From UBA8514 sp050251415 (lineage in GTDB: Bacteria; Bacillota; Clostridia; Lachnospirales; Anaerotignaceae): a DNA stretch of 28,639 bases. The DNA lies in assembly GCA_050251415.1 (NCBI GenBank), contig JBFWMT010000032.1:1-28639 (forward strand). The letters run 5' to 3'. Below the pieces are notes generated by a model. That model made no database searches. It was given only the letters and a program-made list of their open reading frames with translations, and was not told where the DNA came from. A program made the translations under genes and the position numbers. Shown in pieces: positions 6,716 through 13,326 of the stretch. Numbering within the stretch: the stretch's first letter is position 1; every line of letters begins with the position of its first letter.

Positions 6716-8158
6716 ATGGGTAAGTATGCAATAAGAAAAATTGGTTTCATTATTGGTATTATAGTTTTTGCATTTATGCTTGCAATGCCAACACCAGAAG
6801 GTTTAACTCCAATTGCACAAAAAGTTTTGGCTTCAACTGTTTTAATGGTGATCTTTTGGATGACTGAGGCAATCCCTATAGCCATGACATCATATTTGCC
6901 GCTTATAGTTTTTCCGATAATTAGCCTAACTGGGTCAAAAGGTCAAAATGATATTGTATTATTTGGACACTATGCATATACAACGGTATATTTACTTGTT
7001 GGTGTAGGTTTCCTCTCTGGTGCAATGGTTAAGTGGAATTTACATAGCAGAATAGCTTTAAGTATAGTTAGAAAAGTTGGTGCAAAACCTAAAAATTTGA
7101 TTTTAGGATTTATATTAGCGGTTTCATTTGTTTCAATGTGGATGTCAAATACAACTGCAACAGTTATGATGCTTCCAGTTGCGTTATCAATTACTGCGGC
7201 CCTTAAAGATGCAGATGCTGGGTTTAAAAAAGCATTGATATTGTCAATACCATTCGCCGCAACAATAGGTGGAATAGGAACCGTAATAGGTACAACAACA
7301 AATCCAACAGGGATAGGTCTTATAAGGGAAACAATTGGTATAGATATAACATTTACAGACTGGTTAAAAATAGGGTTGCCGTTTGTAGTAGTAATAGTGC
7401 CAATTTTATGGATATATATGGTTAAATTTTTCAAAGTTGACAAAATGAAAAATATAGATGTTACTGCAATCGACAGTGAGTATAAAAATCTTGGGCCGAT
7501 GTCAAAAGGTGAAAAATACACAGCATATATTTTCCTTTTTGCAATAGTTGCATGGATGACACGCTCTCAAGTATGGGGCAAGTTTTTACCATTTGTAACA
7601 GACGAAACAATAGCTATGTTTGCGGCGCTACTTACAATTGTTATTCCTGTTGACTGGAAAGCAGGAGAGTATTTAATGGATATGAAAACGGCCATTAAAG
7701 AAATACCGTGGTCAGCATGTATACTGCTTGGCGGTTCTATGGTCATGGGTAATGCATTTAAAGATTCAGGTTGTGCAGCTTGGGTTGCTGGAAAATTAGG
7801 CGGATTGGCAGGATTATCACCACTATTAATAGTAATTATAGTTGGAATTGTTACAGCAATTGTTACAGAGCTTACAACAAATGCGGTTGTTGTTGCAGCA
7901 TTTTTGCCTGTGCTTGCCAGCGTTGGAACAGCCATAGGTGTAAATCCGTTAGCGATGATGCTTGCATGTATGTTATCATGCAACTTTGCTTTTATGCTGC
8001 CACCGGCAACGCCACCAAATGCAGTTGCATATGGTACAGGAGAGATAGAAATGGCGGATCTTATTAAATGTGGTTTTGGTCTTAAAATCATTTGTTTAAT
8101 TATATTCCCATTTATAGTTTATGGTATAACAATGGGCGTTTTTGGCTTTGGAGTTTAA
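6716..8158 (+). CDS. DASS/SLC13-family sodium:dicarboxylate (anion) symporter
   Basis: Polytopic inner-membrane transporter of 480 residues, probably importing a di- or tricarboxylate with sodium. It shows the two-repeat DASS architecture. The first SNT substrate/Na motif is WMSNTTATVMMLP (SNT at 144-146); the second is degenerate as ELTTNAVVVAAFLP (387-389). The family signature before the C-terminus reads LPPATPPNAVAYG. Many hydrophobic helices (about 11-12) span the protein. ATG 6716 is chosen over ATG 6710 because GGAGGG (6704-6709) abuts the earlier ATG but is six bases from 6716. It is the first gene behind the sigma-54 promoter, so its substrate is probably the molecule metabolised by the two following enzymes. 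Substrate cannot be read from sequence. Confidence 0.93.
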   Translation: MGKYAIRKIGFIIGIIVFAFMLAMPTPEGLTPIAQKVLASTVLMVIFWMTEAIPIAMTSYLPLIVFPIISLTGSKGQNDIVLFGHYAYTTVYLLVGVGFLSGAMVKWNLHSRIALSIVRKVGAKPKNLILGFILAVSFVSMWMSNTTATVMMLPVALSITAALKDADAGFKKALILSIPFAATIGGIGTVIGTTTNPTGIGLIRETIGIDITFTDWLKIGLPFVVVIVPILWIYMVKFFKVDKMKNIDVTAIDSEYKNLGPMSKGEKYTAYIFLFAIVAWMTRSQVWGKFLPFVTDETIAMFAALLTIVIPVDWKAGEYLMDMKTAIKEIPWSACILLGGSMVMGNAFKDSGCAAWVAGKLGGLAGLSPLLIVIIVGIVTAIVTELTTNAVVVAAFLPVLASVGTAIGVNPLAMMLACMLSCNFAFMLPPATPPNAVAYGTGEIEMADLIKCGFGLKIICLIIFPFIVYGITMGVFGFGV

Positions 8159-8235
8159 ACAAATTAAGCAAATAATTTGGTTCATGCTAGAAGTTCGCTA
8201 TAAAAATAATAGTTTATTTTGGGTTTAAAGTAAGA

Positions 8236-8295
8236 GGCGGCATTATTTACAATTACAGAACGCATAACTTTGCATCGGGTTTATTTAGTGCCGCC
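8236..8295 (+). other. Inverted repeat closing just upstream of the CoA-transferase ribosome site
   Basis: GGCGGCA (8236-8242) and TGCCGCC (8289-8295) are perfectly complementary and enclose a 46-base A+T-rich loop. The right arm lies six bases before the AAAGGGG ribosome site. It may form an mRNA structure in the 157-base gap between the transporter and CoA-transferase, acting in stability or translation. No known riboswitch consensus was recognised. Confidence 0.4.
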
Positions 8296-8315
8296 AAATG
8301 AAAGGGGCAATTAAA

Positions 8316-9509
8316 ATGAGTAGAGGAATATTGGACGGGATTACAGTGCTTGACCTTACAAGGGTTCTTGCAGGCCCTTATAGTGGCATGCTTTTGGCAG
8401 ATATGGGTGCAAATGTAATTAAAATTGAAATGCCGAAAAAAGGTGATGACAGTAGAGCTTTTGGGCCTTTTATAAATGGTGAAAGTGCATATTACATGAA
8501 CTTGAACAGAAATAAAAAAGGAGTAACACTAAACCTTAAGGATGAAGAGGGTAAAAAAGTTTTTAAAGAAATGGTAAAGAAAGCGGATGTGGTTTTGGAA
8601 AACTATAGACCGGGAACTATGGAAAAGCTAGGATTGGGTTATGAAACTTTGAAGGAAATTAATTCGGGTATAGTATATGGCTGTGTTTCGGGTTTTGGTC
8701 ATTATGGCCCTTATAGTAAAAGGGCGGGGTATGATATTATTGGGCAGGCAATGGGCGGACTAATGAGCACCACAGGGTGGCCTGGAGGTCAGCCAACCAG
8801 AACAGGAACAGCAATGGGTGATGTTTTGGGTGGATTAAGTGTTACTATCGGTGTACTTGCAGCAGTGGTAAATAAAATTAAGACAGGTGAGGGACAAAAG
8901 GTTGATGTAGCATTAGTTGATTCTGTGGTATCTTCCCTTGAAATAATTACGCAAATTTATATTGCTTCAGGCAAAATACCTGAAAGAATTGGCAATAGAT
9001 ATGAGTCAACTTATCCTTACGATTCTTTTAAAGCCAAGGACGGAAGTGTTGTAATAGCCTGTGGCAATGATAAATTATTCAGGCTTTTGGCAGAAGAAAT
9101 GGGGCAAGTTGAAATTGTTACTGACCCAAGGTTTGAAAAAAATACACAAAGAGTTTTAAATCATGCCCTGCTTAAAGAAATTGTAGAGAATTGGACAATA
9201 AAGTACACCATAGATGAAATTCAGGAAAAACTTCTTGCAATTGGTATTCCTACTGCGCCCATTAATACTATAGATAGAATAGTTAAAGACCCTCATATTG
9301 CAGGGGCTAGAGAAATGTTTGTTGAAATTGAGCATCCTGTTGCTGGCAAAACAAAAATTACAGGCGAGCATATTAAGTTTAGTGAATTAAAGGCTGAAGT
9401 AAGAACCCCTGCTCCCACTTTAGGTCAGCACAACAAAGAAATATATAGTAACTTTCTTGGCTTAAAGGATGAGGTAATAGCGGAATACATACAAAGAGGA
9501 GTAATTTGA
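8316..9509 (+). CDS. CaiB/BaiF (class III) CoA-transferase
   Basis: Cytoplasmic enzyme that moves CoA between carboxylic acids through an aspartyl-CoA mixed anhydride. The 397 residues start at ATG 8316, which has AAAGGGG eight bases upstream; the in-frame ATG 8298 has none. Family landmarks are DLTRVLAGPYSGMLLADMGANVIKIE near the N-terminus, NLNRNKKGVTLNL, and GTAMGDVLGGL, which puts Asp at residue 169, the same number as the catalytic Asp169 of formyl-CoA transferase. It lies between a carboxylate transporter and an HMG-CoA-lyase homologue, so it most likely activates the imported acid using acetyl-CoA or succinyl-CoA. Human SUGCT, in the same family, uses 3-hydroxy-3-methylglutarate. The exact substrate here is unknown. 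Confidence 0.93.
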   Translation: MSRGILDGITVLDLTRVLAGPYSGMLLADMGANVIKIEMPKKGDDSRAFGPFINGESAYYMNLNRNKKGVTLNLKDEEGKKVFKEMVKKADVVLENYRPGTMEKLGLGYETLKEINSGIVYGCVSGFGHYGPYSKRAGYDIIGQAMGGLMSTTGWPGGQPTRTGTAMGDVLGGLSVTIGVLAAVVNKIKTGEGQKVDVALVDSVVSSLEIITQIYIASGKIPERIGNRYESTYPYDSFKAKDGSVVIACGNDKLFRLLAEEMGQVEIVTDPRFEKNTQRVLNHALLKEIVENWTIKYTIDEIQEKLLAIGIPTAPINTIDRIVKDPHIAGAREMFVEIEHPVAGKTKITGEHIKFSELKAEVRTPAPTLGQHNKEIYSNFLGLKDEVIAEYIQRGVI

Positions 9510-9648
9510 AGATTTAGGTTTTTAAGAGACAAGGCAATAGAAAAATGGTTATTTTAGATACTTAATTATTGCACAAGAAATATTGGTAGATAAATTGTTG
9601 TTTATAAAGAAATTAAACTGAAAACGAAGAAAGGGAAAGGCGAAAGTT

Positions 9649-10560
9649 ATGAATTTACCTAATAGTGTAGAAATAATAGATGTTTGCGGGCGTGATGGAT
9701 TCCAAAATATTAAGACGTTTATAAAAACAGAGGACAAAGTAAAAATTATTAAGAAAATTATTGATTCTGGGTTTAAAAAAGTTGAAATTACATCCTTTGT
9801 TAATCCTAAAAGAGTTCCACAAATGGCTGATGCAAAAGAGGTAAGTAAAGAAATTCTTAAATATGCTGTAAATAAGGATGTAAAAATAATGGCGTTGGTG
9901 CCAAATATTAAAGGTGCTCAGATAGCGGTGGAGTCAAACATTCGGGAGATTAGCTATGTTGTCTCTGTAAGTGAAAGGCATAACATGGAGAATGTTCAAT
10001 CCACAGTAGAGATGTCGATGAAGCATTTTGAAGAGATATGTAAAGAATATAAAGGAATTTTAAAGGTAAGATTAGACCTGGCAACCAGCTTTGGCTGTCC
10101 ATTTGGAGAAAAAATAGAAACAAAAAAAATTATAAGCATCGCCCAAAGGGGATTAAATGCTGGTGCAAGTAAAATTGTACTTGCAGATACTGTAGGATTG
10201 GGCAATCCTATTCAGATTGGTTTAGTGTTAGAGGAAGTGAAAAAGCATATGGATATTGATGATATTGCTATGCACCTTCATGATACGAGAGGTCTGGCCT
10301 TAGCAAATACATTAACAGCACTACATTATGGAGTTAAAGAGTTTGAATCGGCCACAGCAGGACTAGGCGGTTGCCCATTTGCACCAGGGGCATCAGGTAA
10401 TGTTGCATCGGAAGATTTGGAGAATATGCTTACAATGATGGGAATTGAAACGAATATAAATTTAAATGAATTAAATAAAGCTATATCCTTAATTAGAGAA
10501 AAAGTTGATGCTCCAATTATAAGTCATACAGCACATTTGTATAATTGTAAAGCAATATGA
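9649..10560 (+). CDS. HMG-CoA lyase-family enzyme (DRE-TIM metallolyase)
   Basis: TIM-barrel enzyme of 303 residues. HMG-CoA lyase splits (S)-3-hydroxy-3-methylglutaryl-CoA to acetyl-CoA and acetoacetate. The divalent-metal and catalytic set is complete: RDG with Arg15-Asp16, HLHD with His209 and His211, and the HMGL signature GGCPFAPGASGN carrying the catalytic Cys242, followed by ASEDL. The N-terminal loop reads DVCGRDGFQNIK, where well-studied HMG-CoA lyases have a PRDGLQNE-type loop, so a related hydroxyacyl-CoA substrate is possible. ATG 9649 follows GGGAAAGG. A 139-base A+T-rich gap separates it from the CoA-transferase, with no terminator seen, so it is probably the last gene of the sigma-54 operon. 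Confidence 0.9.
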   Translation: MNLPNSVEIIDVCGRDGFQNIKTFIKTEDKVKIIKKIIDSGFKKVEITSFVNPKRVPQMADAKEVSKEILKYAVNKDVKIMALVPNIKGAQIAVESNIREISYVVSVSERHNMENVQSTVEMSMKHFEEICKEYKGILKVRLDLATSFGCPFGEKIETKKIISIAQRGLNAGASKIVLADTVGLGNPIQIGLVLEEVKKHMDIDDIAMHLHDTRGLALANTLTALHYGVKEFESATAGLGGCPFAPGASGNVASEDLENMLTMMGIETNINLNELNKAISLIREKVDAPIISHTAHLYNCKAI

Positions 10561-10591
10561 CGTTTCATAAATAGTTGGAACTGTTATAATC

Positions 10592-10634
10592 AGTACTTAC
10601 AATGATAGTAGAAATTTACGCCATTGTAAGTACT
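10592..10634 (+). repeat. 13-bp perfect inverted repeat after the lyase gene
   Basis: AGTACTTACAATG (10592-10604) and CATTGTAAGTACT (10622-10634) flank a 17-base loop. No T-run follows, so it is not a classical terminator; it could stabilise the operon mRNA end or be a relic of a mobile element. Confidence 0.6.
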
Positions 10635-10649
10635 TATAAAATAATTATA

Positions 10650-10777
10650 TTAAACTTAAAGCCTGATTAAGATCCTAAATAAGGTCATATGCATCCTCAA
10701 AGTCTTAAATACTTGCTGCCTGTCTTTCTTCTAGTGCAGTAATAGACCCATAATTAGCTAGAAGATAAATGAAAATT
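10650..10777 (-). pseudogene. Possible eroded coding remnant
   Basis: Read on the minus strand, one frame gives protein-like text with two in-frame stops: NYGSITALEERQAAS, stop, DFEDAYDLI, stop, DLNQAL. The composition resembles a helical small protein rather than random A+T-rich DNA. No start, ribosome site or family could be identified, and chance is a real possibility. Confidence 0.2.
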
Positions 10778-10781
10778 TTTG

Positions 10782-10808
10782 AGCACTTCTTTATTGGAGT
10801 GCTTTTTT
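10782..10808 (+). terminator. Rho-independent terminator
   Basis: AGCACTTC (10782-10789) pairs with GGAGTGCT (10796-10803, one G-T), followed by T5. It lies 220 bases after the lyase gene and probably ends the sigma-54 operon transcript. Confidence 0.85.
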
Positions 10809-10943
10809 GTGTAAAAAAGATAAATCTTTTTTCATGTGAACTATACCATGATATATTTTTACCATGTGATTTTGATAGTAGTGTGGTAATTTAAAATATA
10901 AAATGTGGTTAATATTGATGTGCATAATTTTAGAAAGGGAAAT
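10809..10943. other. A+T-rich intergenic stretch upstream of the EIIC-EAL promoter
   Basis: No gene is visible. A TTACCA...TGGTAA inverted pair (10859-10864 and 10884-10889) and a neighbouring ACCATG repeat could be operator elements for the following promoter, but they are short. No c-di-GMP riboswitch consensus was found here or in the leader. Confidence 0.3.
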
Positions 10944-10972
10944 TTGTATTTTTTTGTAATAAATGGTATAAT
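10944..10972 (+). promoter_or_regulatory. Sigma-A promoter of the EIIC-EAL gene
   Basis: TTGTAT (10944-10949), 17-base spacer, TATAAT (10967-10972), with an extended -10 TG (TGGTATAAT). The predicted start near 10979 leaves a leader of about 75 bases. Confidence 0.85.
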
Positions 10973-11055
10973 ATATAAAACAGTTAAAGTTCCGGTGAGA
11001 GTTTAAGATAGTAAACTAAAAAGTAATAATATTTATAATTTGTAGGCAGGTTAAT

Positions 11056-13179
11056 ATGACAAAAATTGTAGCAATTTTAGAAGAGGTTGAAAATATTTCG
11101 GTTATTAAAGCTATCAGGAGCGGGTTGGTTACAGTCATACCCGTTCTTTTTGTAGGGTCATTTTCTCTTGTCTTAAGAAGTTTACCCATCAGTATGTACC
11201 AGCAGTTCATTTCTACGTTTTTTGATGGTGTACTTTTAAAATTTTTTAGCATTATTTATAATGCAACTTTTGGAATGCTATCTGCATATATGACGGTGGC
11301 AATAAGCGTTAGTTATGCAAAGCTAAAGATGGACAGGGCATCTAATATGTTTGGTATGGCTATAACTGCTATAGCATGCTTTTTTATTTTAACAGGTGTA
11401 TCCGAAGAGGGGCTGGCACAGGGTTTTTTTGGTGCTAAGGGTATGCTGGCATCTATTTTCTCATCAGTAGTCACATCGGTTATGTATTCAAAAATATCAA
11501 CGAGAATCAAGAGGAATGTTAAATTTTTTGCAGATGGAGCGGATTTGGAGTTTAATAGTGCAATATCGGTTATGCTTCCATTTGCAATAGTAGTCGGTGT
11601 GTTTGCCTTATTCAACCTTTTTATTGTAAGCATGTTTAAAGTTTCTGGGTCTCAAGAACTGATTGTAGAAGGTGTCTCGTGGATTTTTATGAAACTTGGG
11701 GTATCATTTATAAGCGGGTTTTTATTTGTATTTATTTCAAGCTTACTTTGGTTTTTGGGTATACATGGAAGCAATGTTCTGGAGGGTGTTATGGAACAAC
11801 TGTTTACACCAGGCATTGAAATAAATGAAATGGCAGTAGTGTTAGGAAATGTTCCCACTGAAATTTTAACAAAGGGATTTTTTGATGTATTTGTTCTTAT
11901 TGGCGGTTGCGGTGCATCGCTATGTTTGCTTGTGGCAATTTTTCTTTTTGGAAAACTTAGAAGTAACAAGGGTCTGGGAAAAATGGCAGCGATACCTATG
12001 CTTTTTAATATCAATGAACTTATGGTTTTTGGTCTTCCCATTATATTTAATCCTATAATGTTTATTCCGTTTGTACTGACGCCTGTGGTTTTGTTTCTTA
12101 CAACATACACAGCCATGGCAACAGGAATTGTGCCAGTAACAACTAATTCTGTGGAATGGACAACACCCGTTATTCTAGGTGGATATATGGCTACAGGATC
12201 GGTGAAAGGAAGTTTGCTACAAATTTTTAATTTACTGGTTGGCGTACTTATATACAGACCTTTTGTGAAAATATACGAGGGTGAAAAAATTAATAGCGCT
12301 ACAAATACAATAGTGGAATTGGTAGATGCACTGAAAGAAAGCGAATTGTGCGGACAATCTATAGTGCTTACAGAGCTTATGGACAATAGAGGGACTATTG
12401 CAAAGATGCTTGCTATGGACCTAAAGTATGCAATTGGAACTGAAGAATTAATGCTATATTATCAGCCGCAGTACAATAACAAAGGAAAGTGTATTGGCGC
12501 AGAGGCACTTTTAAGATGGAAACACAATGAATTTGGAATGATGTATCCACCACTTGCAATACAGCTTGCTCAGGAAATGGGGTTTTTAAGTTTATTAGAA
12601 AAACATGTTGTTACAAAGGCTGTTGATGATATTGTGTTTCTTAAAAATCAAAATCTCAGGCAAATAAAAATTGGCGTAAATGTATCTGGACGAACTATTC
12701 AGACAGATGACTTTGAACTGTTTTTGAAGGAAAAATTTAGGATTGGAGAACTTAAAAAAGGAGATATATGTGTTGAGGTTACAGAACAGTTGGCATTAAA
12801 AAATAATAGTGACACTGAAGAAAGGCTTGGGCGAATCAGAGAAATTGGCTATTTAATGGCAATTGATGACTTTTCTATGGGACACACATCTTTAAAATAC
12901 TTACAGGAAAATCAGTTTGATGTTGTTAAGTTGGACGGGTCGTTGGTTATGGGAATGAATGATAATTCAAGGTGCAAGGACATTATTTCATCTATTATAT
13001 ACCTTTCAAAGGGGCTTGGCTTTAAAGTTGTGGCGGAATATGTTGAAACGGAAATGCAGCGCAGTGAGTTGGAAAGAATGGGTTGCGTGATGTACCAAGG
13101 ATATTTATATAGTGAGGCAATACCGTTGGAAAAATTTATTAAACGCCTTAAAGAGGAGGGGTATAACAGTTTATTTTAG
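11056..13179 (+). CDS. PTS EIIC-like membrane domain fused to a c-di-GMP phosphodiesterase (EAL)
   Basis: Membrane protein of 707 residues. Residues 1 to about 410 form a multi-helix domain resembling lactose/cellobiose-type PTS EIIC permeases, including GIHGSNVLEGVMEQLF and the NINELMVFGLPIIFNPI segment that in EIIC contributes His and Glu to sugar binding. Residues about 455-700 are an EAL domain with the full catalytic set: Glu483 (EALLRW), Asn542 (VNVSG), Glu574 (VEVTE), Asp604-Asp605 (IDDF), Lys625 (VKLD), Glu661 (AEYVE) and Gln681 (QGYLYS). No EIIA, EIIB or GGDEF domain is attached or adjacent. This suggests a sugar-responsive enzyme that hydrolyses c-di-GMP at the membrane. It stands alone between its own promoter and a terminator. 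GGCAGG before ATG 11056 is a fair ribosome site. Confidence 0.92.
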   Translation: MTKIVAILEEVENISVIKAIRSGLVTVIPVLFVGSFSLVLRSLPISMYQQFISTFFDGVLLKFFSIIYNATFGMLSAYMTVAISVSYAKLKMDRASNMFGMAITAIACFFILTGVSEEGLAQGFFGAKGMLASIFSSVVTSVMYSKISTRIKRNVKFFADGADLEFNSAISVMLPFAIVVGVFALFNLFIVSMFKVSGSQELIVEGVSWIFMKLGVSFISGFLFVFISSLLWFLGIHGSNVLEGVMEQLFTPGIEINEMAVVLGNVPTEILTKGFFDVFVLIGGCGASLCLLVAIFLFGKLRSNKGLGKMAAIPMLFNINELMVFGLPIIFNPIMFIPFVLTPVVLFLTTYTAMATGIVPVTTNSVEWTTPVILGGYMATGSVKGSLLQIFNLLVGVLIYRPFVKIYEGEKINSATNTIVELVDALKESELCGQSIVLTELMDNRGTIAKMLAMDLKYAIGTEELMLYYQPQYNNKGKCIGAEALLRWKHNEFGMMYPPLAIQLAQEMGFLSLLEKHVVTKAVDDIVFLKNQNLRQIKIGVNVSGRTIQTDDFELFLKEKFRIGELKKGDICVEVTEQLALKNNSDTEERLGRIREIGYLMAIDDFSMGHTSLKYLQENQFDVVKLDGSLVMGMNDNSRCKDIISSIIYLSKGLGFKVVAEYVETEMQRSELERMGCVMYQGYLYSEAIPLEKFIKRLKEEGYNSLF

Positions 13180-13230
13180 CTGATAAACTTTTTGTACATA
13201 CTAGGCATAGCATTGAAATCTTTATACAAG

Positions 13231-13267
13231 TAGACCTGTTTAAATTTGGGCAGGTCTATTTGATTTT
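13231..13267 (+). terminator. Terminator after the EIIC-EAL gene
   Basis: TAGACCTG (13231-13238) pairs perfectly with CAGGTCTA (13251-13258), followed by a T-rich run. The tail overlaps the -35 box of the next promoter. Confidence 0.85.
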
Positions 13268-13288
13268 TATACAATTATGCTATATAAT
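13260..13288 (+). promoter_or_regulatory. Sigma-A-type promoter for the SpoIID/LytB-queA operon
   Basis: TTGATT (13260-13265), 17-base spacer, TATAAT (13283-13288). The predicted start near 13295 is about 32 bases before the TTG start codon. Confidence 0.78.
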
Positions 13289-13326
13289 GCTGTAATATGT
13301 AAATATTATTAATAGGGGGCAATATT

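Noticed and set aside
7567..8091. 174-codon minus-strand frame opposite the transporter
   Set aside because: It is a shadow of the hydrophobic transporter gene; it has no ribosome site or family resemblance, and the plus-strand gene is certain.
10973..11055. Leader of the EAL gene checked for a c-di-GMP riboswitch
   Set aside because: No conserved riboswitch core or plausible fold was recognised; the leader is short and A+T-rich.
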